12,939 nucleotides of DNA. Source: Dictyocoela muelleri (Eukaryota > Microsporidia). The notes beneath the pieces were generated by a model. The model was not told the DNA's origin and searched no databases. It saw only the letters and a program-made list of their open reading frames with translations. Positions within the stretch are counted from its first letter, which is position 1; the number at the start of each line of letters is the position of its first letter. Positions 1-8,370 of the stretch are shown here, in pieces. The translations under genes were made by a program, and so were the position numbers. The stretch lies in assembly GCA_016256075.1 (NCBI GenBank), contig SDVU01000073.1, forward strand, positions 9,917-22,855, in the 5' to 3' direction.

Positions 1-110
1 TAGATTAGATTAGATTAGATTAGATTAGATTAGATTAGATTAGATTAGATTAGATTAGATTAGATTAGATTAGATTAGATTAAATTAAATTAGATTAGAT
101 TAGATTAGAT
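1..110. repeat. Pentanucleotide tandem repeat (TAGAT)n
   Basis: Twenty-two consecutive 5 bp units run from the first base of the window. All are TAGAT except two adjacent TAAAT units at 81-90. The array probably extends beyond the window. Telomere-like repeats of the TTAGG class come to mind, but the G-bearing strand reads 5' to 3' into the window. At a left chromosome end the top strand should be the C-rich strand, so the polarity is wrong for a telomere. A microsatellite or an internal repeat is more likely. Confidence 0.9.
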
Positions 111-125
111 TATATATTTTATTAG

Positions 126-522
126 AGAGGCACATTTGAAGCCTTGAAGAATAGGCTCACTTCGGCGATCACCTATAAATTTTCACCTGCTCCAGTTAAA
201 AGTCTCGAGAAAATATTTGTAAAAGTGGTTGCTTCCAAGTCCGAGACTTTCTATTATAACTTGTTATATGATGGGTGGTAGTAAGTAAATAGCTATGGCG
301 TCATTATTGGCTCCATGGCTCTATAATGGACCTGCTGGAATCCACTAGTATTTATGCTATCCAGTCGTACAAGATCTTTCATAGATACTTTCCAAAACAT
401 AGGGAAAGAGTTGTGTGACCGGGCCTATGAAACTATAAAGTTTTTCCACAAAGTCAGTGCGTTGTTTGTTCGGCGTATTCAGATTATTTGACGTCTTGAG
501 ATTATTCAAATGTCTTGAAAAT
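126..522. other. GC-richer block with unidentified short open frames on both strands
   Basis: Base composition is visibly less AT-rich here than in the rest of the window. Three stop-to-stop frames of about 52-55 codons are seen: plus 126-281, plus 327-491 and minus 357-522. All use varied codons and give non-low-complexity peptides. The minus frame contains FVEKLYSFIGPVTQLFPY and the plus frame ends with FFHKVSALFVRRIQII. None starts with a convincing ATG and I recognise no family. The block ends at the left terminus of Merlin copy A, so it is flanking DNA, possibly a decayed host gene. The coding strand cannot be decided from sequence alone. Confidence 0.4.
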
Positions 523-1160
523 TTAAAAATAAAATAAAATATATTTTAGAATTGGAAATAAACAATTAAATCTTTTTCGTTTTTCTATTTTATGTTCCCA
601 GATAAATTAAATGAGACTCTGATTGTTGCTCTTTTTAATATCATTTTTATTACGTAAAAATCTTTTCATAAGTCCTCAGAGACCTTAAATTCTTCGTGTA
701 TGTATAAAATTATCCTTAGGATCAAAAAGCTAATAGAATGGATTATATGCCGATCCAAAACTGTAAATTCGTGTGAAAAAGAATAATATGATCTCCATTG
801 ATAGATTATGATAGTATTACCGGATAGAATATTATCATAGATCAACCGAGCCAGCACATCAGAATTTATATTTGAGATGGGTATTATAAAGGCATTAATT
901 GTTTTTTTTTCACACCTAACATACCATTGGCCGTTTTTAATACAACTCGGTTATATTTTCGCTTAAAAAATAAGCTCTCGTCTATTTCAACCATAATACT
1001 AGTACTATCTTCATTATATTTTCCTATAATACACCATTTTCAACAATGTAATCACATATGACTTCTCTAACAAAATCACAATAGTCTGTAACAGTACCTC
1101 GGTCAATATCTAATTCATATGCGATATCTAAAAGTGATATTCGGCTAATATATCGGTGGG
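523..1160 (-). pseudogene. ISXO2/IS1595-type (Merlin) transposase, catalytic part, copy A
   Basis: On the minus strand this remnant starts with a helix-turn-helix-like segment (SLLDIAYELDIDRGTVTDYC near 1080-1140). The first catalytic motif, VEIDESLFFKRKYNR, follows at about 950-994. The segment DVLARLIYDNILSGNTII then leads to IYQWRSYYSF, where the family usually has SD.W, so the second catalytic Asp is Tyr. An NHS-type motif survives as IIHSISF. The final block (DPKDNFIHT) is followed by stops at 685-687 and 676-678, where the third acidic residue and the Trp of the IE..W motif should lie. The tail GLMKRFLRNKNDIKK runs on to a stop at 523-525. At least two frameshifts and several stops make it non-functional. 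Its N-terminal zinc ribbon lies beyond the insertion at 1803-1945. Confidence 0.8.
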
Positions 1161-1537
1161 AGGCTGTTTAATTGCCTACATACAAAGTAGGTGGGCCATG
1201 AATGAGAAAATAAATTTTTTTAAAAAAAAAATAAAAAACCACATTTTTATTCTTTATTTAAACAAAATAACCCTATAAATTCAAAGAAGATTTGGGTAAG
1301 GTGATTTAATCTTTTATATTGGCATCAAGTATATTTAAATTCCTGTATTTTCTAATAAATAAACTATTTCAACATAAAATAACATTAAAAAAAGTGCAAT
1401 ATTACATATTATAACAGGTAAATCACAAATTATACAGGTTTAATAATATAAAATTCAGATTCACAATAGATACACATATTCTAAATGTAAGAAATACATG
1501 AAATTGTATGTAAAAAAATATTTATTTTTACGGGACA

Positions 1538-1575
1538 TCAAGTCTATTTCCCTTCTATGAGGAAGTGAATAGACT
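1538..1575. repeat. Imperfect inverted repeat (hairpin)
   Basis: An AAGTCTATTTCCCTTC arm pairs with GAAGTGAATAGACTT across a short loop. It lies inside the putative MITE, and its role is unknown. Confidence 0.6.
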
Positions 1576-1710
1576 TTATATATTTATTTTTTAAATAATT
1601 TATTCTTTTTAATAAAATTCGCGCGCTTTTCTTTGTTATTGGAATATTTCATCATTCGTATTTGTAGGAACATTATATATATGGTGCATATATATTTATT
1701 TTTTTTTCTT

Positions 1711-1756
1711 AAGGCTGTAAAACTGTCCACATAAATGTGGGCAGTTTTATAGCCTT
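1711..1756. repeat. Strong 22 bp hairpin at the right end of the MITE-like insertion
   Basis: The arms 1711-1732 and 1735-1756 pair at 20 of 22 positions around a 2-base loop. The left arm begins AAGGCTGTAAAACTG and the right arm ends CAGTTTTATAGCCTT. The same motif in weaker form occurs at 1161-1197, which defines the inverted ends of the insertion. Confidence 0.85.
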
Positions 1757-1802
1757 GCGTAATGTATTTATACATTATATAAAATATCACTTGCATATCT
1801 AA

Positions 1803-1945
1803 TCTAGTCCCTTCAAAACACTTTTTGCTCTCACACTTAGTGAAAAGCGAAATGATGTTTTACAGACCAAATGGAATACATCAGGCGAGGGTTTTCTTTT
1901 GTTGTAACATAATTTTTGTTCATTCGGGCAATTTATAGTAAACAT
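1803..1945 (-). pseudogene. N-terminal zinc-ribbon part of Merlin transposase, copy A
   Basis: The minus-strand frame starts with an ATG near 1945 and reads FTINCPNEQKLCYNKRKP, then FHLVCKTSFRFSLSVRAKSV, ending at a stop near 1803. It fits the zinc-ribbon start of ISXO2-type transposases. A cysteine knuckle is followed by a W/L-x-C segment, then by the 'SIR..S' motif seen here as SVRAKS. The following minus-strand stretch (about 1757-1800, MQVIFYIMYKYIT) looks like the next helix of the same protein, up to the insertion point. The expected second Cys of the first pair is not seen. Identification is by motif spacing and by position relative to the catalytic part. Confidence 0.6.
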
Positions 1946-1985
1946 GGTTTTTTAATAACTTCTTTTTCGAGATAAAAAATGGTTT

Positions 1986-2007
1986 GTGTTTTTTTTAAAA
2001 AAAACAC
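1986..2007. repeat. Perfect 22 bp palindrome
   Basis: GTG, eight T, eight A, CAC form a perfect palindrome upstream (on the minus strand) of the Merlin A zinc ribbon. In DNA this A/T-rich it may be chance or a promoter-like tract; no role is claimed. Confidence 0.7.
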
Positions 2008-2203
2008 TCGATTTAAATATGATTACTAAAACGGAATAACCATAATTATATCGTTAGAATACATTTTTAGTCTTATAAGATTTTATCCACTATTTTCTAT
2101 CTAATATAAGGGTGATTTATTTAAAATTTTCAAGGTCGTCGAATAATATAAAGACCGTCAAATAACCCGCATCCGGCAAATTCACTGAAAGTATGTTTAA
2201 AAT

Positions 2204-2740
2204 TTATCTTTTACCAAAAAAAATATCTAAATTCTTTTGTAATGCATTCCTATCAATTCCATAATCGAAATGTATTTTTTTAATTATCATCCACAGGTTT
2301 TCAATATTTTTTGTATGTTTTTTGGCTTTGGATTGACAAATTTTTTTGTGATTAACTGTAAAATGTCTTAATAAATATTTATGTACATTCTAATAAGATT
2401 TTAACAATCACTCAATTTATCATATCTTACTCAGATTTATATTTTAATAAGAGACATAAGTGTTTCTGTCGACCTACACTCAACTATGTGGAAAAAAACA
2501 TTATTTAGTATCCTTATCAATTCAAACAAATTTTAATATTGTTCTTATAATCTACATTTCCAATATTTCCTCATATTGAAAAGAGATTTATCGATTTGAA
2601 TTTCATGTCCGTCACCATCTATTATTTTTATTCAAAATTTAATCTCTCACTATAGCAAATTCAAAGCGTTTTAAAAATAATATTATGTAGAAAAGGACAT
2701 TTGTAACTGCTTAATCGGCCATTCCAAAAAATTAATTTCA
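2204..2740 (-). pseudogene. Merlin transposase, catalytic part, copy B
   Basis: The minus strand encodes GHEIQIDKSLFNMRKYW (around 2560-2605), the first catalytic motif of ISXO2-type transposases with DE changed to DK. A stretch with STETLMSLIK follows, then FVNPK. The C-terminal block HTKNIENLWMIIKK (catalytic Glu in IENLW, 2291-2305) continues to GIDRNALQKNLDIFFGKR and a stop at 2204-2206. At least one frameshift (between FVNPK and HTKN) and several stops are present. The protein is clearly related to copy A but not a close duplicate of it. Its N-terminal part lies at 4690-4935, beyond the inserted Tigger-like element. Confidence 0.8.
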
Positions 2741-2864
2741 TAATAAAAGTAAAAGAAGAATTTCAAAAACTTTTTGAATCAATTCAATTTTCTCGATTGA
2801 AAAAAATAGGATATACAGTCATCCCTATACAATATGAACACGAGGGGACCAACAAAAATTGTGT

Positions 2865-4420
2865 TCATAATTTCGTATTATTAACATAAAGAAATTTTAT
2901 AGATAAATGTTTATTTTTTTGTTTGCAGAGAATAAAGTCGGTTATATTGGGGGATCTATTTTGTCTCTCGCTTTTTAAATAATCTTTTAACTGCCATATA
3001 ACATCTATTTTCTCAGAAATATGTTTTATAAAAAAATGCTCATATTTTTCGGTGAGAATATAAGCTTCCATTGGAGTCATGTCTAGATAAAGAGTATGTT
3101 TAAAATCTTTATCGGAAGAATTTTCACCAATAGTTTTTTATTCCTTAGCTCTCCTTTCTTGTATGTAGCCATCAATAATGTTTTCAAGTGATGGAACATC
3201 ATCAATGGCGTATGTTTGATATGCAGGCATTTTGTAAAATTCAGCTTCTTTTATTGAATCTACCATAGTTTGTTGACAAATCTCTTATCTTTCTTCATTA
3301 AGCCTAAAATTAGCAATTCCATTTTCAAAACAATAGCTAATTGTCTCTGCTGTTATACTATCCCATCTCACCCTGTCTACAGTATAACATCGTAAATCGT
3401 AACATTTTGACATGATTTCTTAAATTTTATTTCAGTTTGTAATTCTAAACGAGCAGTCAATTCTCCCAATAGAATCTTTTTATAATTGTCTTTAAACTCC
3501 TTGATTTTCCCTTGATCTTGTGGCTGTATTTTCGATGTTGTATTTGGAGGGAAAAATAGAAGTTCTATATAAAAATTTCTGTATCTTTTCCATGAACCGG
3601 TGCATTGTCGAGTAGCAATAATATTTTTCTATCCTGATCCTTCATCTTCAAATTGATTTTTAAAAGCCATTTTAAGAAAATATTTCCAGTCATCCAACTT
3701 TTTGGGTTTGGACAATACTGTGTATGTAGTTTTCTTGCATAAACCCCTTTGAAACATCTAGGCTATACAGATTAGCCGATTATTAAAGGTTTTAACTATT
3801 TCCAGTTCTACTTAACATAAACAAAATGGTTATTATTTCTTTAGAGAACTTTCCATTTGCACACTCTTCGTCAGATAAAACAAAAGTCCTGTTTTGAGCT
3901 TGATTATACACGAGCCAGGTTACATAAAAAAATTTAAAATGTAAGCATCGTCATACTCAGACAGTTTGGTTTTATATTTTTCTTTGAAATTGTCTGCTAA
4001 TGTCATGTCTACAAGACCGGCTTCCTCATTTATTTTTTTGTAAGTGATACAGTTTCTCTTTAGAAAACTTTCAAATCTTCCATTAGATGCTAAGAAATCT
4101 GATAAATTTAGATGTTTTGCTATTTCTAGGGCTTTGTTTTTTACCAGATCAGTCGTTACAGAAATATTTCGATTATAAAATCAGTAAACACGCGATACAG
4201 TATTTGATCGAGGTCTTGTGTTTTCTTCAGACAGTAAAATTTTTTTATATTATCTTTTGTAATGGAATTGTCAAATGGTGTTTTAATATTTAATAGCTTA
4301 TTAACTAAGCCTACAGATATTTTGTATTTTTTTGCTAATCCTCTCTGGTTTTTATCTTCTTCATTCTTCAGCAAAAATGATAAAGCGTTTTTCTTATTGT
4401 GAAGCCATTCCTTTTATCTT
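2865..4420 (-). pseudogene. Tigger/pogo-like transposase (CENP-B HTH plus DDE)
   Basis: Reading on the minus strand, the N-terminal HTH (NQRGLAKKYKISVGLVNKLL, 4280-4345) comes first. A Tc5/CENP-B-type HTH follows (LEIAKHLNLSDFLASNGRF, then FLKRNCITYKKINEEAGLVD, about 3990-4130). Next come a region like the family's 'TF.......GK.SK.RIT' (3825-3905) and the catalytic motif LLLLDNAPVH (3594-3623). FPPNTTSKIQPQDQG (3511-3555) and a C-terminal segment with VDRVRWDSITAETISYCFEN (3320-3380) follow. The last open piece runs to a stop at 2865. Pieces lie in different frames with several in-frame stops, so no product is expected. Motif order and spacing are those of Tigger transposases. An ATG 4435-4437 leads only into a short frame, and the true start is lost. 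Confidence 0.85.
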
Positions 4421-4505
4421 TTACTTTTTTGTTCATAATATGGGGTGGTTAAAAAAAAATTTTCGTTCAAATATGGAGCAATTTTTATTTTAAAAAAAAT
4501 TTTAT

Positions 4506-4526
4506 GTTCACAGTTCACAGTTCACA
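4506..4526. repeat. (GTTCACA)3 tandem repeat
   Basis: Three exact 7 bp units lie near the right end of the Tigger-like element. Subterminal repeats can be transposase-binding sites in this group, but nothing here proves it. Confidence 0.8.
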
Positions 4527-4689
4527 ATTAAAGCATATTATGAACACATGTATAAATTATTACTAATTCACTTCAATAAGCATGTTTTACTTTTATTTGT
4601 TAACAATTCTATGTGTTTATAATTTGGTTTGTTCATATTGTACAGGGATGACTATATAATTAAATTTACCATTTAATTCAATATAAAAA

Positions 4690-4935
4690 TGGGAAATGGT
4701 CTAACACTTAAATTAGGAAAACGGAGAGATTCAACTTTTTAAGCCAATTGACAATCTTCAAAAAAGTTTTTATTATATGGTGTTTGATATACTACAATTT
4801 TTATCCTTCTCCATCAAAAATCCGCTTTTAAATTTTTAAATTATACAGTTTCATTTTTCTTCCACATTTTGAACGCCTCATTTCTCGAGGCAAACCCTGT
4901 TTTCTTGCAATAATTTAAGACTTTTAGCTTGCGAA
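4690..4935 (-). pseudogene. N-terminal zinc-ribbon part of Merlin transposase, copy B
   Basis: Minus-strand pieces read LKLLQENRVCLEK, RRSKCGRKMKLYNLK (Cys at about 4866-4868), EKDKNCSISNTI (4775-4810) and KNFFEDCQLA (4742-4771). Together they match the zinc ribbon and 'SIR..SFF' segment of Merlin transposases in order and spacing, in at least three frames. This is the N-terminal partner of the catalytic part at 2204-2740. Both parts are on the minus strand, and the Tigger-like element lies exactly between them. An insertion splitting one gene is therefore the simplest reading. I see no terminal inverted repeats for copy B. Confidence 0.65.
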
Positions 4936-4959
4936 TAATGTAAGTGTTAAATTGATATT

Positions 4960-5714
4960 ATGACATATCATCAATATATTTCTTTGGTCGAACCATAAGG
5001 GTGTTTTTAAAAAAAAATATTTTTGTGTACAAAACTGATAAAAAAGTAGTAAAACACCTAGATGTTTTAAAATATAGAAGCTTAGAAAAAACTAAAAACA
5101 TATTTGAACGTATCTCGTCATAATATTTTAGAACATATTTTTTTTCTTATTATCTTATATTTTTAGTATATTTTTTTATTTTGTAAATGAATTTCCAAAA
5201 TAAAAAATGTACAAAAATAGAATATAATAATAAAAAAAATACTTTCAGGATTATTTTGAGGATATATGTTCAAATATTTTTTTCACAATCTTCTATATTT
5301 GGAAACATCCGGGTGTTTCAAATAATTAGTTAGTACCGAAATAAATGTAAATACAGATCTAATAAAAATGCATGACTAACCTCAGAATTTTTAATGAATA
5401 TATAGATTTACTATAGAAAAAAAAAATAATTACACACAGAAAATTACTTATAAATTTTAGATAATTTTTCGGGCCATAAATTAAATGACATGTGCCATAT
5501 AGAATTATTATTTGTACATGTAAATACTACTATTTTTACTACCACTTTTATTTTAATTATAAGATCTTTACATCATAATATAAGAGTTTTTAAATCATTT
5601 CATAGTAACGCGATCTTAAATAGAAAATAAAAATCAATTTAAAGCATAAAAATTGATATGCTAAGAGTATTATACTAGTGTCAGAAGACATATGATGATA
5701 ATTAAATTGATGTA
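4960..5714. other. AT-rich stretch without a recognisable gene
   Basis: Long A and T runs dominate. A plus-strand open stretch without an ATG (4956-5120) ends VLKYRSLEKTKNIFERISS. It overlaps the antisense of Merlin copy B and matches nothing I know. No RNA gene, repeat array or terminal repeat is seen. Confidence 0.6.
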
Positions 5715-5916
5715 ATGTTAAATTGTTGTCGTTTATCTAAAATATATTCCGAGGATAATTCTACAGTAATAAATGAGAACTTAAAGGAAAATGAAATTAG
5801 CAGTGAAGAATCAAATTTCGAATCTATCGATGAAGTTTGTAGCTTAACCCATAACGAATATGATTTTATAAATTTTTATATTTCAGATATTTTTAAGAAA
5901 TTAAATTCAATTAAGG
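5715..5916 (+). pseudogene. Unidentified open frame interrupted by a hAT insertion
   Basis: The frame begins with ATG at 5715 and gives 67 codons up to the hAT element: a Cys-containing start (MLNCCRLSK), then an acidic Ser/Glu/Asn-rich stretch with NEISSEESNFESIDE, then an aromatic segment (YDFINFYISDIFKKLNS). The last ~24 codons of the apparent 91-codon frame (to 5990) are the hAT end, not gene. The bases right of the element (6820-6910) continue in the same phase for about 30 codons before a stop. The frame may therefore have been near 95-100 codons before the insertion, which could be chance. I do not recognise the protein; it may be a host gene or a piece of another element. Confidence 0.4.
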
Positions 5917-6819
5917 TAGTGTTTCTCAAAGTGGACCATACGACCCTTTGGGCCTCTCATATACTTCAGGGGTACACAGAACATTTTTAGAGTTTAGGGG
6001 TTCCCTAAAGGGCTCTTGGGGTCCCTAGAAATTTTTTTTTATTATAATGCATTTATATATTGGATTGCAGTAATTTTACACAATAAAATATTACATTAAA
6101 ATTATATAGTTTACTCTTTTATAAATTTATTTTCTTTCAATTTTTCAATGGTTCGATGTAATAATTTAAGTTTTATTTTAAATAAAAATAGTAATTTTTT
6201 TCAGTTATGGTAATTACAAAATAATTCAAATAATTTCTTTTCGGTTTGCTATGCTGCAAAAAATTTCATTGCAGTAAAACAAGTCTAACTATACAAAATT
6301 AGAAAAAAAAACAAATATATGTTTGTAAATGTGGCAAAGTAAATAAAAATGCATCTTTCGCGGGTTATTCCTTGCATCTTTTTGAGGAAACCGTCTTTCG
6401 TAAGAATGATTACTTGATATTCATTTAAAATAAGGGTAAAATCTTGAGTTATATCCAGTAGAATAATTAGTAAAATTATTTGAGGCATATATGGAAGTTT
6501 TATAAAATCAATATAATTATAAAAGAAGTAAACTCGCGATTTTACGCTTATTCAAAATAAAAATCATGTTATTTACTATTACATATGATGATTTACTATT
6601 TTTCAGGGGTCTAAAAACTATGTAAAAACTAAAAAGGAGTATAAAAATCTTATTCATATTTTTAATATATCAAAAGTTTATTTAATTTATTTAATAAATT
6701 TATAAGATTTTTTTTTACATTTTGGGGTCTCGTGAAAAATTTAAAAATGAAAAGGGGGTTCCAAATAAAATTTTCATATGAAAAAGAGTCCACACCTCAA
6801 AAAAGTTTAAGAAAGACTA
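5917..6819. mobile_element. Non-autonomous hAT element
   Basis: The left end begins TAGTGTTTCTCAAAGTGG and the right end, read inward, begins TAGTCTTTCTTAAACTTT. Thirteen of the first sixteen bases match, and this is close to the CAGTGTTTCTCAA consensus of many hAT families. The flanking 8-mers AATTAAGG (5909-5916) and AATTATGG (6820-6827) differ at one base, which fits the 8 bp target duplication of hAT. Subterminal 'GGGGTCC' style sequence at 5945-6030 and 6720-6760 is also typical. No transposase is recognisable in the 903 bp, so it moved, if recently, with help from another copy. Confidence 0.85.
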
Positions 6820-6979
6820 AATTATGGTTATGATTTTGAAATGTTATTTTAAATATCTAAAAAAATTTATGACACGGATAAAAGTTTATCAAATTTTGCT
6901 GTCGGAGTGAACTTTTAAGATTTTATTTTTTTTACGCAATTATAATATTTTATTTTTTTTTCGAGAGCAACAAATATAT

Positions 6980-7285
6980 ACAGGGCTTTTCCAAAGTTTT
7001 AGACCAATTTTTCCAACGTTATAGACCCATTTTTCCAAAGTTATAGACTCATTTTTTTATAAAGTTATAGACCCATTTTTCCAAAGTTATAGATACATTT
7101 TTTCAAACTTATAGGTCCGTTTTCCCAAAATTATAGACCCATTTTTCAAAGTTATAGATCTATTTTTTCAAGGTTATAGACCCGTTTTTCAAAGTTATAG
7201 ACCAGTTTTTTCAAAGTTATAGACACATTTTTCAAAGTTATAGATCCATTTATTTCAGACTTATAGACTCGTTTTTCCATAGTAT
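6980..7285. repeat. Tandem array of ~22 bp units, left arm
   Basis: About 13-14 units of 21-24 bp share the form TTTTTCCAAAGTTATAGACCCA. Units differ by a few bases and small length changes in the T run. Any open frame across it only translates the repeat. Confidence 0.9.
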
Positions 7286-7329
7286 ATAGATTATACTCAA
7301 AAATTCTTATCCATAAATTTTTTAATCCA

Positions 7330-7742
7330 TATTTCAACCACAATTTCAACCCATATTTTTAACACTAATCTATTTTACTAACCCTTTTATACCAATTTTT
7401 TTAAAAAAATATTTTCACACCTTTTTTAACCCTTATTTTTTAACCCTGTACACTTTCCTAACCCTTATTTATATCCATAAACCTTTTTTTAACCTTATTT
7501 TTAACCCTTATTTTTAAACCTTATTTTTAAACCTTATTTTCTAACATTAATTTTCTAACATTAATTTTTTAACTCTTATTTTTATTAACAAACCTCTTTT
7601 AACCCTTATTTCTACCTTATAACTCTTTTTTTAAACCTTATTTTTCACCCTTATTTTCTAATCCAATTTTTAACCCTTATTTTTTAAACCCTTTTTTACC
7701 ATTATTTTTATTCCCTGCTTTTTAAATTTTATAACCCCTTTT
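7330..7742. repeat. Degenerate ~14 bp tandem array, left arm
   Basis: Many units resemble TAACCCTTATTTTT, with variable T runs and occasional changes (AACATTAATTTTC, AACCTTATTTT). It resembles a minisatellite. The AACCCT core recalls telomeric repeats, but the spacing and the A/T filler do not fit a telomere. Confidence 0.8.
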
Positions 7743-7749
7743 TTAAAGA

Positions 7750-7883
7750 ATAAAAATGGGTTAAAAAATTATTGGTAAAAAAAGGGTTGGAAAATAAGGG
7801 AGGAAATTACGAATTAAAATAAAGTTAAAAAAAAATAAAGTAAAAAAATAGGGTTTAAAAAATGAATATTTAGGAATAAGGTG
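7750..7883. repeat. Inner part of the right arm (inverted ~14 bp units)
   Basis: AAAATGGGTTAAAA and AAAATAAGGG units appear in the opposite orientation to 7330-7742. The last ~80 bp (7803-7883) recurs as a direct repeat at 8377-8455, on the other side of the inserted palindrome. Confidence 0.7.
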
Positions 7884-7890
7884 GCTGGCT

Positions 7891-8364
7891 TCAAAAATCA
7901 CCTGGGAATTTCAATCATAAAAAATATAATTTAAACTTATATATTTTTCAATAGAGCTGCTAGTTATATGTAATTACGAGTTTTAATAAATTTACACAAT
8001 AATAAGTGCTGTATATTTCTAGTATTAATTTAAGTCTATTATCTTTCACGTTGTTGCTCTAGAATGTGATACAAAAGCAATTTATGTTATGCTAAATACA
8101 GCTTTTTTAACGACAACTGTAAAATATAAAAGACTTAAATCTGTTCGTTTATATATATTTTTATTATAACATAAATTGTTTTTGTATCACATTCTAGAAC
8201 ACCAACAAGAAAGATAATAGACTTAAATGGATACTAGAAATATATAGCACTTATTATTGTGTAAATTTATCAAAGGTCGTAATTACACATAACTAGCAGC
8301 ACTATTAAAAAATATATAAGTTTAAATTATATTTCTTATGATTAAATTCTCAGGTGATTTTTGA
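7891..8364. mobile_element. Palindromic (fold-back) MITE inserted in the right arm
   Basis: Arms of 200 bp (7891-8090) and 199 bp (8166-8364) are inverted copies with only scattered differences, around a 75 bp spacer. The ends read TCAAAAATCACCTGGGAATT on the left and, inverted, TCAAAAATCACCTGAGAATT on the right. GCT flanks both ends and might be a 3 bp target duplication. The 80 bp direct repeat around it (7803-7883 and 8377-8455) is far too long for one. There is no coding capacity. This is a clear hairpin-forming MITE; the superfamily is unknown. Confidence 0.8.
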
Positions 8365-8370
8365 GCTCAA

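Larger units (their letters stand above)
1160..1756. mobile_element. Hairpin-ended MITE-like insertion inside Merlin copy A
   Basis: The two ends are related inverted repeats. The left starts AGGCTGTTTAATTGCCTACAT (1161). The right, read inward from 1755, starts AGGCTATAAAACTGCCCACAT, about 16 of 21 identical. Each end can also fold on itself. The segment lies exactly between the zinc-ribbon part and the catalytic part of copy A, which supports it being an insertion. It has no coding potential apart from frames forced by the repeats. A further hairpin lies inside at 1538-1575. No clear target duplication was found, so the superfamily is unknown. Confidence 0.5.
482..2167 (-). mobile_element. 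Merlin/IS1595-type DNA transposon, copy A (decayed, carries an insertion)
   Basis: The left end (482-527) and right end (2119-2167) are imperfect inverted repeats. Read inward, the left begins GATTATTTGACG and the right begins GGTTATTTGACG; both then share CTT, ATTATTC and CTTGAAAATTT blocks. The flanks CGTATTCA (474-481) and CGCATCCG (2168-2175) could be an 8 bp target duplication that has decayed by three transitions. A transposase remnant on the minus strand fills the inside and is split by a ~600 bp insertion at 1160-1756. Without that insertion the element would be about 1.09 kb, almost the same as copy C. Family assignment rests on the transposase; the exact termini are inferred. Confidence 0.75.
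2816..4654 (-). mobile_element. Tc1/mariner superfamily, pogo/Tigger-like element inserted in Merlin copy B
   Basis: Terminal inverted repeats of 25 bp match at 23 positions. The left (2816-2840) begins CAGTCATCCCTATACAATAT. The right (4630-4654), read inward, begins TAGTCATCCCTGTACAATAT. TA dinucleotides flank both ends (2814-2815 and 4655-4656), as expected for this superfamily. The CAGT-start terminus and the encoded CENP-B-type HTH plus DDE transposase both point to pogo/Tigger. A (GTTCACA)3 array at 4506-4526 and repeats of TGTTCATAAT near both ends are subterminal features. The element is 1839 bp and its transposase is broken. Confidence 0.9.

Noticed and set aside
1-110. A chromosome-end telomere
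   Set aside because: The strand polarity is reversed for a left end, and two units are degenerate.
126-281. Reverse-transcriptase-like peptide (FEALKNRLTSA)
   Set aside because: Only about ten residues resemble the segment after a Ty3-type polymerase and no other motif follows, so it is too little to call.
1584-1796. Minus-strand 70-codon open frame
   Set aside because: It starts in the tail of the Merlin A N-terminal part and runs through the hairpin and AT-rich insertion, so it is a composite of unrelated sequence.
4087-4293. Plus-strand 68-codon open frame
   Set aside because: It is antisense to the CENP-B-type region of the Tigger-like transposase and has no support of its own.
4956-5120. 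Plus-strand ATG-less open frame of 54 codons
   Set aside because: It overlaps AT-rich spacer and Merlin B antisense and has no recognisable motif.
6285-6488. Minus-strand 67-codon open frame as hAT transposase
   Set aside because: It lies inside the hAT element but shows no BED finger or hAT dimerisation motif; it is hydrophobic AT-rich translation.
7152-7349. Minus-strand open frame across the left-arm array
   Set aside because: Its peptide (SITLKNVSITLKKLVYNFEK) is just the translated ~22 bp tandem repeat.
7330-7742. AACCCT-rich array as interstitial telomere sequence
   Set aside because: Units are separated by long A/T filler and have a mirror copy in the other arm; they belong to the fold-back arms.
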